Assembly (NCBI GenBank): GCA_964030475.1
Contig: CAXIPT010000055.1
Coordinates: forward strand, 1-64,000
Source: Tethya wilhelma
Taxonomy: Eukaryota; Porifera; Demospongiae; Tethyida; Tethyidae
DNA length: 64,000 nt
Reading direction: 5' to 3'
The position numbers and the translations under genes were made by a program. Under the pieces are notes generated by a model. That model had not been told where the DNA came from and ran no database searches. It was given only the letters and a program-made list of their open reading frames with translations. Positions 1 to 12,036 of the stretch are shown piece by piece; positions within the stretch are counted from its first letter, which is position 1, and every line of letters starts with the position of its first letter.

Positions 1-44
1 CAGTATGATGAACAGTGGGCCCAGCAGAGGATACTAGCTACAGT

Positions 45-330
45 TACATTATCATACGTACGGTAGTACGTATAGTAGGAATGGGCCGAATGTCCCATAG
101 GCACAATACAAAATGTTTATGATCATAAAAATTTAACCAAACAAAATTGAGTCTTCAAACTTGCTCAGAGGCTCTCACTGACAGATTATCAACTGCATGC
201 AAGGCCTAAAACTCACAGAANCTTCTCCGTACGGCAGCCAACACTCATGCATTATTCATAAGCTACTTATTTGACAACCCATCCTAGCCTTTTTCAACTG
301 TCTTCTTGTCTATTATAAGGCAAGTGAATC
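45..330 (+). repeat. Foldback repeat B, variant copy, joined at an N
   Basis: It starts with the hairpin core GTACGGTAGTAC followed by a tract ending in TAGGAATGGGCCG. The first ~175 bases match the reverse complement of 26300–26480 closely enough to align by eye. After the N at 221 the sequence resembles the body of the main B family (tract near CTTCTCCGTACGGCAGCC). The two halves may have been joined by the assembler. Confidence 0.6.
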
Positions 331-385
331 TTTGCCAGTGCTGAACCCTCTGCTTCCTTAGTCAATGAATAGCACCTATATATGG

Positions 386-1235
386 TGCACAAGCCTCAAT
401 GCACACATATAGCATGCAAAACTAAACATGCATAATATAATGTACAAGGAAGACAATGCATGCATGAGTACTGAGCAGTTGAGGTGTCGGCCTAGTGAGT
501 CTATTCCATGATAGCATCTTGAAATGACAAAACAACTTCCAATTGACTTGCCGTGGGCAATCAAGGATGTCAGCTTACTCAGCTGCAGTCAGTGGTCAGC
601 CTGGCTGCCTAGTGCCACTGGAACTGACAGGCTCTGTTTAGCCAAGACAGAAAATTCATTAAATGGTAAAACTTTAACAATTACACTTCCTTATATGATG
701 CAATGGTGAGATAAGTATCTACAGTGTAATTGGTCTTGCATGACAGATCACAGTCATCATAATAGCTACTGCCATCATCAATAATACTATATGCTGCAAG
801 CCTATCATTGTTGAAGCACCATCACTCATTTGAAGTTTACTGACAAAAACAACGCACGCATATCTAAGCTCAGTACTACTATGCATGATAGTTCTACAAA
901 GTACTATTTCACTTAAGTTACTAACCTGGACAAGCAACTAAGATCCAGTGAAACTGACCCAACACACTGCCTCTCTCTGTACTGCTGCCAATCTAAGCTC
1001 TACCGTGTTTACACCACATAGGGTGTGATCGATGGGTGGGGTTTCAAAGCCAAAGCGCTCAGAGATGCACAAAAGCCTCAGATCTCAGAAACTATAGCGT
1101 TTTGCAAGATTCTACACATCAAATTTCAAGATAATTTTGATTCATGAACGTAAGTACTTTCCATTTTGACTCTAGAGCTGCCGTTCTTCAGATAATTTAG
1201 TAACAGATAGTAAATTCTTACTATAGAGTTCCGTA
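386..1235 (+). repeat. Dispersed repeat family C, copy 1
   Basis: This ~850-bp non-coding block is repeated, diverged, at 1352–2110, with pieces at 7335–7510, 8310–8570 and 9715–9865. Shared landmarks in order are GGTGCACAAGCCT, a tract AATGGTAAAACTT, ATAGTTCTACAAA, then GCACAAAAGCCTCA and GATTCATGAACGTAAGTAC. No coding potential was recognised. Short ORFs here look accidental. Confidence 0.6.
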
Positions 1236-1351
1236 ATAAGCAACTTAGCACTGGAGGCGCAAGTGATAATTCTCATAAAGATGCCACAGCTAAGTCAGGG
1301 AAGCTGGGCCAGATCCTGCAAAGTGTGCTTCCCTCCAATAATGAAGGCACC

Positions 1352-2110
1352 AATGGTGCACAAGCCTCGGCACATTCGACTAGCTAGCTAGTGTATGCAT
1401 ATTTGATAAACAATCACCTTATAGGTGCACAGTGACACTGTCACAGCCACATCACAACTCTCGCTGTGATGAAGCAGCAATAAGTCACACAATAACAAAG
1501 CCTGATCCGTGTGTCAGCCTAGTTCTGAGCCAATAGATCTGGCTCAGTAAGAAAATCAATGGAATGGTAAAACTTGAACGGTTATACAAATGTTTGTACT
1601 GCTCTAAAGCTGATATTCAGCTAGCCTGAACCATTCAGGCCACACTGCCATGACATGATGAAGCAACTGTGACTGACACACTTGAAGTAAGAAGTAAACT
1701 ATGATGCATAGTTCTACAAAATATTATCTCACTAAATTTAACCTAAAATCAATTGAGTTACATACCTGTGCAAGCAGCTTAGCCAACTAAACCAAGCACA
1801 TCCTGATCAGATCCAGAGCTCTGATCTGATGGTGTCCAAATGTATTTCTAGATAATGCACACTATACATGGGCGTGATTGATGGGTGTGGTTTTGAAGCT
1901 AAGCGTTCAAAGAAGCACAAAAGCCTCAAATCTCAGAAACTACAGCGTTTTGTAAGATTCTACACAACAAATATCTAGATAATTTCGATTCATGAACGTA
2001 AGTACCTTCCGTTTGGATCACAGAGCTGCCATTCTTCAGATAATCTAGTAACAGACAGACAGACAGACACACAGACAAAACGACTACCGTAATCCTCTGC
2101 ACGTGCAGAG
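1352..2110 (+). repeat. Dispersed repeat family C, copy 2
   Basis: This lies directly after copy 1 in the same orientation, so the two form an old tandem duplication of roughly 0.9 kb. It has the same landmark order as copy 1 and ends in a CAGA microsatellite. Confidence 0.6.
2050..2077. repeat. CAGA microsatellite
   Basis: A short imperfect run of CAGA/CACA units at the end of family C copy 2. The equivalent position in the copy near 9825 carries a CA run, so this end of the repeat tends to expand. Confidence 0.8.
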
Positions 2111-2234
2111 GCTTAATAAGCATGCAACACATTCAAATGAATAACTAGCTATATGCTGTGTCTCGTTACATTTCCTTTTATTACTTGTTCACATTCTTCA
2201 TTGAATTACGTATATGTGAGTTTATATTTGTGTG

Positions 2235-3075
2235 TATGCAGCCAGAAATGACCAAATTGTAAACAAGATGGAAGGTTGTTGGAAGTGTATGAAGAATTCC
2301 CCTGTGAGCAAAATGAAGGACTTGACATGGATACATGCAACGTTTTCTTTACTAGTCTTGCATGTTTGTTCTTATTTTTTCATAATTCTACAAACAACAT
2401 TTGAGTATGTGAGTAAGTGTCTTAATTACTCATTATTTGTCTAGTCTGCTCGACTTACTGAAGTGAAGTATACACTCACGAGGCACTTGGAGGCTGGAGC
2501 TGTATCTAATATAAGACTTACTTGTCTTAATTTTTATTATGACATGTATACATGTAAATTATAAATCTAATCTTGAACGTTTTCACCTCCTAAATACTAA
2601 TGAAGATGTAAATTATAAATCTAATCTTGAACGTTTTCACCTCCTAAATACTAATGAAGGGACCACCACAATCATCATTAGGTAGTACAAATTATAGTTT
2701 CAGGTAATGCCCATTCGGATTCTGTGGAAAGGGTCATCATGTTGAACTTTCAAGTAGCCTATGAATTACGCGTGAGTGTACGGCATGCCATACAGAGAAG
2801 GCACTGTTCGCCTTACATCTAGCAACTCAATGAGAGACATGCAAAACCAGTGCGAAAAGCACACAAAGACAAACAAACCAAGTTCATTTGTTTAAGAATT
2901 AGTTTTGAAGTGAATGGTTTCTGAGAAATGGCATGAGAAGATAGGCGAAAAAGAAAAAAAGGGAAGATAGAGAAAATTGGAGGCTTGACATATTTTAGCT
3001 TGTTACAATTAGTGATAGTTTTAGGACATGTTTTCAGGCTCATTAGAAAGAAAATGAACTAATTAGTAGCTTAAA
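2235..3075 (-). repeat. Foldback repeat A/B, old minus-oriented copy
   Basis: An A-like centre (GCAGCC…AAACAAGATGGAAGG) is followed by the B body: GGAGGCTGGAGCTGTATCT, GAGAAGGCACTGTTCGCC, and a tract ending GAGAAAATTGGAGG. It is more diverged than the copies at 27–28 kb and 38–39 kb and lacks the terminal hairpin. Confidence 0.6.
2552..2659. repeat. 54-bp tandem duplication
   Basis: Two near-identical 54-bp units begin ATGTAAATTATAAATC at 2552 and 2606. The identity suggests a recent local duplication inside the old B-repeat body. Confidence 0.85.
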
Positions 3076-5190
3076 AAGCCTTTTCGTACCATATACCAAA
3101 ATATTCATGGGAAGATTAGTTTTTTTGGCAAATAATTTCATGATATTGCTAAGATTCAAATGTATGCCAACCATCATCCACACATACGTATAATAATTAC
3201 AAGGAGTGTGCCTTGCTTCGCTGGCCACGCTCCTTACTTGTGTATGAAGTGTACTCATTGCCCGATGTTTACTGTAGATGCACGAAAGCACAGGATTCTG
3301 CATAGTAATGACTGGGCAGTTACTACTAAGTGAAAGCTCTCGCATTGTTACACTTCTTTTGTGAAAGATTGGCTGCTCTATCACGCTTCTTTGGCCAATA
3401 TGGATGCCACTCAGGCTTGTCCCCAGCCCCCCCCCCCTCTTTGAAAAATAAGGAGGGAGAGGGCCTGGTGCACAACGCCATGCATGTGATGCTCAGTGTA
3501 AAACCGTGATAGAACCGACTTAATTGAGCATAGGCACGTAAAATAGTTTCTGCTATTGTGCCCAGGCGTGGAAAATAAGTTTTGCACAAAATATTGGTGA
3601 ACATGAGGCTCATAAATCTCACAGCTAAATATCAAAATGGTAAAACTGCAACTAGTGTAATGCTACTGTGCATTCCTTGTGGTGACGAAAGAGCTACAGA
3701 GCTTGAAGGCAGCAAGAAAGAGCACACCAGGGCCACGTGGTATCACTATGGCTATAAAACGTTGAAAATCAACTAAGAACAAAGCGCTTGGACAAATAAA
3801 GCAGCTTCATCACAGCTTCGGCCATTTTATAGCTGAAAATAAGCCTACATTTAGCTGCTGTATTCGAAACTTCAACGCTCTGTATAAGTTAGCTGACTGT
3901 GTACATGTAGGTGGCAAGAATCAGAGTTGCCCGTATGCAGTTGCTCCACCTACACTCAATTAAAATTGATGTATTTCCTGTGACGTCGCATACCAAGCCC
4001 TCTACCTCCTAATGCTGAAGGGAGGGGCCAGGGGATGAGGCTAGATGCCTCTAGTAAGTCTTGTCAGTGATCTCAAAAACAGTCAAGCGTAGTTGTAGCG
4101 CTTGTGATTCTATCTTAGGCTAGCACTATCTAAGCTAGCTCTCTAGGCACACTTTTCATAGCTTGCAATCTCCACAGTCTAGAGAAAAAGTAGCATTTAG
4201 CTCTAGGTCACACCACTTCCGGCAAACTCCCCGTCAGGACACATGGACAGACACACAAAACTTTGCTTTTAATAATATGATTACTACCTACATATATGCA
4301 CACAAAAACAAAACAAATTATTTTGGGCATGATGCTCCACAGAAACCACACCTGAACCCCAACAGGATCCATCATGCATATACACTACAAACATGTATTC
4401 TAGACCTACTTCATTTACTTAGTCACTTACGTTTGGGTAGTGGTACAGAGGAAGAAAATTCAGCTAAAAAGTCCAATGGAATATGTCGCCCTACATAACA
4501 ATAATATTATTAAAAATTAAGATCAGGAGATTTCCTCATTAATTACATGTACACAGCCACAGAGGTCGAAATAACTTCTTTAGAGTGCACGGTCAAAATG
4601 TCAGTACAAATGTCATTTGTGTGGTCATTTTACTACAACTGCCTACTAATAGATTCAATTTAGCAATGTGATGTTTTACTAGACCCATATGCATCCCCAG
4701 GTCCTACGAGGCTAGCATGTTTTTGTGTTTTTGTGTGTGTTAATTGTGTACCCCACTCTCATACTTGCACCTCTTGTTGGTGTGTATGACGAAACAATAA
4801 TAATAATATTTATAATTATAGTCAAGCAAAAAATAATGACACCTTAATTCATTAATGACACCTGCATTCACAAAATTCAAAGCTAACCTATATAAGGGTT
4901 GTTTTCCTTGCTGTTAGCTAGCTGCCTCGTTCTGTTTGCCACGCATTATATACATATTGACTCTCTTATAATATAATCTGTTAATGTTTCCTCAGTTTGC
5001 TTGTTCTGTTTGCCAAACATAGTGACTCTTTTATAATTATGTTGACGTCCTAATGATTCAAAAACTTTTCACTTTTTTTAGTTACTAGCTCTGCTGCTAT
5101 TGAACAGACTTGTGTACATATCCGATATCGATCAGAAATGTTCTGTATAAGTGCAGTGAGTCAATCATTATGTAGTAAGAGTTAACTTAG
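3076..5190. other. Non-coding stretch, no gene recognised
   Basis: I see no domain, RNA gene or clear repeat here. It holds a C-homopolymer next to a GGAGGGAGAGGG tract (3427–3460), short AT-rich runs near 4800, and several small ORFs without family features or consistent splice sites. Confidence 0.5.
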
Positions 5191-5194
5191 TTTG

Positions 5195-5425
5195 CTAGCT
5201 GATTGACCAGTTTGCTATGAACACAAACAGGGCTGTTTGCCAACTGAACACGCTGTTTGCTCAAAGAACAACCATGTGACCGGAATCCATTTGGTATAAG
5301 GATGAGCTAGATTGAATGCTTACAGAATACGCTGTTAAGAACTCTGACTGGATGCTGATTGACCCATGTATAACACCTATGAAGATGAGACTATTTGCTG
5401 ACAGAACACACCGTGTCAGATCATG
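5195..5425 (-). repeat. 81-bp minisatellite, inverted units
   Basis: Read on the minus strand, this carries about two and a half diverged units of the array that follows on the + strand. Landmarks are GAGCAAACAGCGTGTTC, CTTCATAG and GGGTCAATCAGCATCC. The array is therefore divergent (head-to-head) with a switch point near 5430. Confidence 0.75.
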
Positions 5426-6235
5426 CTGCCAGTTTGGCTTATGGGGCCTAATTTCCAGCCAGAGTTGTTCTGTGAGCAAACAGTGTGTTCTGTTAGCAAA
5501 CAGCCTGCCCTCACAGCAAACAGGGCAATCAGTATCCGGACAGAGTTGTTGTGTGAGCAAACAGCGTGTTCTGTTAGCAAACAGTCTCGTCTTCATAGCA
5601 AATGGGTTGATCAGTATCCGGACAGAAGTGTTCTGTTAGCGAACAGCCTGTCCTCACAGCAAATGGGTCAATCAGCATCCGGACAGAGTTGTTCTGTGGG
5701 CAAACACTATGTTCTGTCAGCAAACAGTCACGTCTTCATAGCAAACGGGTCAATCAGTATCCGAACAGAGTTGTTCTGTGAGCAAACAGCATGCTTTGTC
5801 AGTGAACAGCCTGTCCTCACAGCAAATGGGCCGATCAGCATCCGGACAGAGTTGTTCTGTGAGCAACTAGCGCGTTCTGTTGGGCCTCACAGCAAACGGG
5901 TGGATTAGCAACCGGACAGAGTTGTTCTGTGAGCAAACATTATGTTTTGTCAGCGAACAGCCTGTCCTCACAGCAAACGGGTCGATCAGAATCTGGACAG
6001 AGTTGTTCTGTGAGCAAACACTGTGTTCTGTCAGCAAACAGTCTCGTCTTCATAGCAAACAGGTCGATCAGTATGCGGTCAGAGTTGTTCTGTGAGCAAA
6101 CACCGTGTCCTGTCAGCGAACAGGCTCATTTTCATAGCGTACGGTTGCTCAGCATGCAGTCAGAGTTTTTCTCTCAGAGAACAGCTTGTTTTCTTGTAAA
6201 ACGAGGCCTTGGACGGTCAGCAAACAGATCGTTCG
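5426..6235 (+). repeat. 81-bp minisatellite, direct units
   Basis: About nine or ten units. The CAGAGTTGTTCTGTGAGC-type landmark falls at 5460, 5541, 5622, 5684, 5766, 5847, 5917, 5998, 6080 and 6161. Spacing is 81–82 bp with two shorter steps (62 and 70). Because 81 bp is 27 codons, open frames persist for up to 161 codons (5423–5908). Each unit contains two variants of a TCTGTNAGCAAACAG submotif. I infer that the long frame is a by-product of the period and not a gene. Confidence 0.85.
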
Positions 6236-6660
6236 CTTAGAAAACGACTACCGTATATAGCTGATCTAAACAACCGAATATCTAATTAAACGAATTGAAT
6301 TGGCGTGCAACTTCGGTTCAATCACAAAATCGATTTCAAAATTTGACACTACCGGGCCACCGCACCACGGTTTTACTCAAAAAACCGGGCTGGCACAAAA
6401 CCACGCTACATAGGTATTTGGCAGATTTGTGTGCAAAACCACGGTAAACTGCGCAACCGCAGATTTCTGCGGGGCATTTTTCACCCAGGTATGTAAAGAA
6501 TGATTTTTTTCATTAAACAAAGTGTTTCAGACACCCAAAACACACTTTAGTCAACTAATTCAAGGTGGTTGAGTTCATAGAAACAAGGGGTGCGGTTTGA
6601 TATGAACACACAATTTTCTGAATCACTTTGAGAAATTTTGATGTCCCCTACATATTACAC
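6236..6660. other. Non-coding stretch after the minisatellite
   Basis: No gene recognised. It contains an ACCACGG-rich segment (6360–6460) with repeated AAACCACG/AAACCGGG tracts. Confidence 0.5.
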
Positions 6661-7045
6661 CATTCCCAGTATGGTAGTACTACATGGAGGGTTGGCATGG
6701 ATAGTGCACTAGTACTACAATATACAAATATTCATAGAAATAACTGCATAAACTAAGCACTTGGCACTAAATGGCTTCTAGAGCGCTCATTCTCCTTCTA
6801 ATGAGCACAAAAACATGGTGTAAAACAATAACTAAAGTACTCAACCAAAATACGCCAAACCTCTAATATTCAAAATCTTATTCTTCTATCTTTGGCTGAA
6901 CTTTTCTCAAAGACTATCCACTTTCAGAAGCTGATTCTTGAACGAATGAACTTAGTTTCCTGTCTCTTACTAAGTGGCTATATATACAAGACGAAGTTCT
7001 GTCCTTTTCTCTCAAATTATTAAATTTGTTCTCTATGTTCAGTTC
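6661..7045 (+). repeat. Foldback repeat B, old copy
   Basis: It begins ATTCCCAGTATGGTAGTACT, a decayed form of the B terminal hairpin. It continues with B body landmarks: tract ending GCACTTGGCACTAAA, GCCAAACCTC, and GAAGCTGATTCTTGAACGAA. Confidence 0.7.
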
Positions 7046-7070
7046 TTCAGTAGGGTGGCTAGGCATGACT

Positions 7071-7223
7071 GAGAGGAGGTACGACACGAGTGCGCCTTTG
7101 CTGAGCTAGCAAACGTGGTGCACGTGATCAACTCTTATTGTGAATTATTGCGGTCACATGATTGGAATGTAATTAAGAGACTTGCCAGCTCAGCAAAGGC
7201 GCACTCGTGTCGTACCTCCTCTG
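7071..7223. mobile_element. MITE with perfect 36-bp terminal inverted repeats
   Basis: Arms 7072–7107 and 7187–7222 are perfect reverse complements (start AGAGGAGGTACGACACGAG). A 9-bp direct repeat GGCATGACT flanks the element (7062–7070 and 7224–7232). Length and the 9-bp duplication fit a small non-autonomous Mutator-like or Merlin-like element. The arms do not match the Mutator termini at 33388 or 54226. Perfect arms indicate a young insertion. Confidence 0.9.
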
Positions 7224-7544
7224 GGCATGACTAGCTCACAGCAGTTAAGGGTTGTTAGCATTGTACTCTGCTCATGGCTAGAGACTAAATTCCAGTTCTA
7301 GAAACGTTTCGGACTCTACTAAACGTAAAAAAAGGCACCGATAGTGCACAAGCTTTGACACATTCAACTAGTAAGCAGAGTTGTATGCATATAATGCTGA
7401 GTAAAACAGTGTATCATAGCTACATGTATAAGTACTATGAGTGCATGCATCAGAAGTACACTATCATAGCCACCGTCATAAATCTGTGATGAAGCAGCAT
7501 ATAAGTCAAAGACTATGAACCATATGGTCAATGCTATGATTACA

Positions 7545-8185
7545 AGTACAGAAAACATAATGAAAACATAGGAATGGCCAAATGGTAAAAAAGTGAGCAT
7601 ACAAGATAAGAATGGTTGTCAGAGTGAGCAAGTTCATTTCCCTGTGTCACATATATTCATATCCCTACTGAATTCAATAACATTGTAGACACAGGAACAG
7701 TGGCGTAGCCAGGATTTGAGAAAAGAGGGAGCAATAAAGATATTGCGCGCGAAGCGCGCGGGAAATTTTGTGCGACCGGAAACCACACCCACTTAATTAG
7801 CTAAATTTAGCCCCTCCCATTCATTAAATTGAACCGCAGCACGCGCTCGCTAGATCGAACGCTCTCTAAAGTTTTGTAGCAGCAAAAAGAAAGCTTTTAA
7901 AAGTTGTTTTTTTTATTGAATTCTGGCCAAAGATGACTGTTAAGCAGCGTTGCTAAAATAAGTGCACGAAAGAATAGCGCATTATAATACCAAAGCGTAA
8001 ATTTCGCGACTGAAAAAAGGGGGGGCAAATGCCCCCTGTGCCCCCCCCTGGCTACGCCACTGAGGAATGAACTCACTCAATCTGACAACCATTCCTATCT
8101 TGTATGCTCACTTTTTTACGATTTGGCCATTCCAATGTTTTCATTACATTTCTAATGTTTTTTTTTACATGTTTGTTCTATTTTT
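7545..8185. repeat. Foldback repeat A, copy interrupted by an hAT-type MITE
   Basis: The left arm (GGAATGGCCAAATGG, GTGAGCATACAAGAT) and right arm (ATCTTGTATGCTCAC, CATTCCAATG) are inverted copies. The centre is interrupted at 7698–8062. This is the A variant with the TTGTCAGA…TGAG centre also seen near 10300 and 19480. Confidence 0.75.
7698..8062. mobile_element. hAT-type MITE, 365 bp
   Basis: It begins CAGTGGCGTAGCCAGGA and ends CCTGGCTACGCCACTG, a terminal sequence commonly seen on hAT elements. It is flanked by AGGAA on both sides (7693–7697, 8063–8067), a 5-bp duplication. Near the left end is a GCGCGCGAAGCGCGC palindrome, and near the right end a G-run is followed by a C-run. No transposase is encoded. 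The termini resemble but do not equal those of the larger hAT element at 47.7–51.7 kb. Confidence 0.85.
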
Positions 8186-8309
8186 TTTTGGAATAATTGT
8201 TTCTGTGGAATTTAGTCTTTAGCCTGAGCCAGAGTGGATTGGGCAGAGCTGTGACCAGCTAGCCAATCAGTAGTACAGTGATCGCAGTTAGGAAACTTGA
8301 ACTTAGTTT

Positions 8310-8570
8310 AGAAAATCCATCCAGAATGGTAAACTTGATGGAGACTTGCACTAATGCTTATACTGCTCTAAAGCTGATATTTATCTAGTCCGAACCAGTC
8401 AGGTAACACTTCATAATTCCACATAACCATAATTTAGTAAATGTAGCTAGATATGCAGTGAACTGGACATGGATACACTAACAAAACTAAGCTACTATGA
8501 TACATACATATGTACAGTTTCATATCACTAAATTTAACCTACAATCAATTGACTTACCTACCTGTGCAAG
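8310..8570 (+). repeat. Dispersed repeat family C, fragment
   Basis: Matches 1550–1800, including ACTGCTCTAAAGCTGATATT and TTACCTACCTGTGCAAGCAG. Confidence 0.6.
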
Positions 8571-8602
8571 CAGCTAAGCCCACTGAGCCAAACACATCAC
8601 AT

Positions 8603-8626
8603 CCAGAGCCAGAGCCAGAGCCAGAG
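8603..8626. repeat. CCAGAG microsatellite
   Basis: Four tandem CCAGAG units next to the family C fragment. Confidence 0.85.
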
Positions 8627-9050
8627 GAAGCATATTTAAACTCTACCAGCCAAATAACCTATTACATAAAAAGTGCTTTGCTGTTCTTCTTGGAACTTGG
8701 AGACAATACTTGCTATACAAAGCATCGTGAGCCATTTAGCTTTCTTTCTAATTAATGCTCTTTCTCAGCTTTCTAACATGTTTACACAGAGCATCAGTAG
8801 AGCTCATGTGAACCATATTTCTAGATATCTCCTATTTAGCCTTGTTTCCTAGGTTATTTCAAGGTGATAAGAGCCATATCATATTTCCTAGAGGGCAAAA
8901 AGATGATATGGCTCATATCATACTTCCCCAGGCAATGGTTTTAGCCAATGAGAATGAAGGATTGTCAAATTTTGACGAATATTGTTACCTAATTTGCATT
9001 TAGTTCCTTCATTAATTTTAGTGCATGAAGATGTAGTGTTGTTAAGCAAG

Positions 9051-9320
9051 CCTTTTTAAGCTGTCAGCAAGAAAGAGAATATGTCCAAAAAGGCATTGGA
9101 AGCAGTCACAAGAGAAAGTTCACTAAATTCTTGGGGAATCATGCAAAATTCTAGTTTAGGTCGACGCTCAAGCTTAATACTTACACATTTAAGCCATTTT
9201 AATCAGTCAGCATGAGGGAGAAATGGTCCACAGAGACACCGGAGCAGTCACAAACAGAAAGTTCACTAAAATTCTGGCAGAATCCTGCATTTTCTGGTAA
9301 AGGTCGACGCTCAACCTGTT
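9051..9320 (+). repeat. Diverged ~145-bp direct duplication
   Basis: Two copies share GCAGTCACA, GAAAGTTCACTAAA and AGGTCGACGCTCAA in the same order, near 9087–9172 and 9243–9315. No coding sequence recognised. Confidence 0.6.
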
Positions 9321-9714
9321 CAGGATTCTATTTGGCGTTCACCAGTTTCTTGAGCTAGCTAGCAAAGCAAACTGTGTAAAGACTAGCGACAGTACTGTAA
9401 AACCACGGAGAAACTGAGCTATTCGAAGCGTCCTTTAAATTTCTGACTGAACAAAAACTAGTTGCTATGCTGGAGAAACGAAGGTAATATAGTAAACGCA
9501 GACCAATCAGATTTGGTACATAAATTTAACCAATGAAAAGTAATTTTTGTTCTGAGATGTAAACACTTATCTACTGGTTTCCAAGGATTTATGGCTACGT
9601 AAACAGCCTTTGCCTTCGGGCTGCACCCTCAGGCTCAGGTAGTTTACTGCCATTAATCCTTTAAAACCAGTAGATAACTATTACATAACACAGATTATAC
9701 AAGCGGTATGATCT

Positions 9715-9865
9715 ATGGATATGGTTTAATTCGAAACTAAGCGTTCAGAGAAGCACAAAAGTCTCAAAATTATCTCAGAAACTAATCAAATTTCTAGATA
9801 ATTTTGATTCATAGATAATCTAGTAACAGACACACACACACAACTACTGTAATCCTCTGCACATG
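9715..9865 (+). repeat. Dispersed repeat family C, 3' fragment
   Basis: Matches 1865–2110 (AAGCGTTCAGAGAAGCACAA, tract ending in GATAATCTAGTAACAGACA) and ends in a CA run. Confidence 0.6.
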
Positions 9866-10259
9866 CTATGCACGTGCCAATAGTTAATACAAAGGCTACA
9901 TGCAGATGGATATTAAAAACTATTTGAAAAAAATTGAACAAACAAGTACAATAAATTATACAAACATCTATAGGAATAGCCAAAGGTTAGAGTGACTTTT
10001 ATGATCTACCCGTGGCGAAGTTTTTCACAGGTTGAAAGTTTCTAATTAGCACCGCTACCCTGAATCAACCACGTGTTGTAGTACGACTGTATTGTTTACA
10101 AACGTCTTGGAAGCTGTAAACGACTATGGAAAAGGTAAAAATTAATAGTAAGTAAAGTGTACAAATGAAAATAGTTAAATGTACTGTCTAGCTACAAAGG
10201 GTACTGCTCACTAATATGTAGTAAAAGTTTCTCAAAAACATCTTCCCCACTAAATCTCT

Positions 10260-11365
10260 TTGTGTGAAAGTGGGCAAACAAGATAGAAAATGCTGTCAGA
10301 TTGAGTGAGCTCATGGGTCTACAATGTATGTAACTGAGCTAGGGATAAGAACATATGTGACACTGTGAAATAAACCTTTCTCTCAAATCTGGCAACCATC
10401 CATATCATGTGTGCTCACTTTTTACAATTTGGCCTGTCACGTAGTAAAAGGACCCCCCGGAACAAATACTTCAGTATAATGCATAGGCAATTGACCCCCT
10501 CTGAAATATTTGGACCCCCTTGTGCAATTACGGTAGAGGATATGAGCGCGAGCAACACGGTGAGCACAAACACTCAGACACATTTATCACAATAGAAACT
10601 GTTAATTTTTTATTGAGAGAACACTGTCCTAGCAAATCAAGTTAGATCAATAGACTGAGTATAGGAACATCATGCAGAGAATGGATCATCAGGCTCTAAC
10701 ATGAGAAGGCATAGGATGCACTATTCTTAGAATCTAAGATAAGTAACGAGACTAACAGTGTGCAATTAAGATTATAAATATCAAGTTTAATTTAAGTGCA
10801 TCATCATAATATTATTTGATCATCATTACGGTTCACAATTCTACCACTCCCTTCATCGCCTCACTACCCGCAGATTGTTCTACTGCTTTATACACTGGAT
10901 TACTCAGTGAGAAGAAAAGAGCCTCCGACAATCACTGAATAGTTGGGTGTGCATCATTAGATTTTAAATAGCTAACTTATTAATAATATTGTGTAGTCAT
11001 TTTCAGTAGCTAGCTGTGAAAGATTGCATGCATTGGTAGGATTTAAATTTTATTCTCTTCCCTTTATTATCTGTCAATACCAACTCATGAGAAGGATGCC
11101 GCATAATATTACGCTATGTATACAACACTGCTGTTCAAACCGTTTGAAGGGGGGTCCAAACACTACAACTAGGAACATTAGCTTCAAGCACTTGCTGAAG
11201 TATTTGGACCGGGGGGTCCATATGCTATAAAGTTTTTGGACCGGAGGTCCAACCACATCGAAGTATTTGGACCTGGGGGGACCAAAATAGGGGGCTCCAA
11301 ATTCTCCGTGACAGGCCATTCCTATGTTCGTATTACTAATATTTTTGTACTTGTAGATAAATACT
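10260..11365. repeat. Foldback repeat A, copy interrupted at 10435–11313
   Basis: The left arm (GGGCAAACAAGATAG, TGTCAGATTGAGTGAG) and right arm (GTGCTCACTTTTTACAATTT then CCATTCCTATG) belong to family A. The right arm is split at its TTTGGCC site by the element that follows. Confidence 0.65.
10435..11313. mobile_element. TGTCAC-type TIR element 1 (Ginger-like MITE candidate)
   Basis: It starts TGTCACGTAG and ends CGTGACA, and is flanked by GGCC on both sides (10431–10434, 11314–11317). The subterminal regions carry repeated GGACC/GGTCC motifs. These include GGACCGGGGGGTCC near 11205 and GGACCGGAGGTCC near 11235, with AAGTATTTGGACC three times on the right. No transposase ORF is visible. TGT…ACA ends with a 4-bp duplication are features I remember for Ginger-type DNA transposons; that assignment is inference. 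Confidence 0.7.
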
Positions 11366-11810
11366 ATAGCTAAACACAACTTTTACATACCTTTCCTCTT
11401 TTGATAGCAAGTATCTCTTTGCATTTTTACTTCGTAGTCACAACACTTGGTCCTCGACCTGCAGAGCTTTACACGCTACAGCTACCTACAGCTAGGATAT
11501 ATTTTCAGTGTCAGTGTATACGGGAAGGAACAGACAAGGATTCTAAATAACACACGCCAACTGTTACTTGATCACGACCATCACTAGGAAAAGGTCGTCA
11601 ATAAAGTTTTTTTTTTTGTTTTTTTTTTCAGATGGTCATGAAATAGATACGAGGAAGTGATGCACAAATTAATAACTGGAATGAAGAGTTATAGGACGGT
11701 TATGAATATATGAATATAAATGAGTGTCAGTTAGAATTACATTGTTTTAGTGATTTAATTAATGACGGAGCTTAGAGTAAGGTATGGCGGGGTAATTCGG
11801 GCAGCGCAGC

Positions 11811-11826
11811 GGGGTAATTCGGGCAC
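11811..11826 (+). repeat. Outer inverted repeat, left arm
   Basis: GGGGTAATTCGGGCAC here is matched in reverse complement at 15029–15043. A near copy lies just upstream (11789–11803). It may mark the end of a larger element that contains element 2. Confidence 0.5.
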
Positions 11827-12036
11827 TTCCGAGTTCTGTCACGGAAATTTTGGTCCGGCGAAAATTCTGGTCCGGGCGGCTAATTTTTATCTGACGCACC
11901 CTTTCGGGACTTAGAATTTTTCACGAGGTCAACACGCTGGTAAAGGTCGTCATGTGGAGTGTATTATACCCATTGCATGCAAGCTTGACTATCAGTTTGC
12001 TACTCAAACTCCGATTTCTTCAAGTTGTCTCCTCAT

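Noticed and set aside
5423..5908. 161-codon open frame as a cysteine-rich protein
   Set aside because: The frame is explained by the 81-bp repeat period; there is no start context, conserved flank or splice signal.
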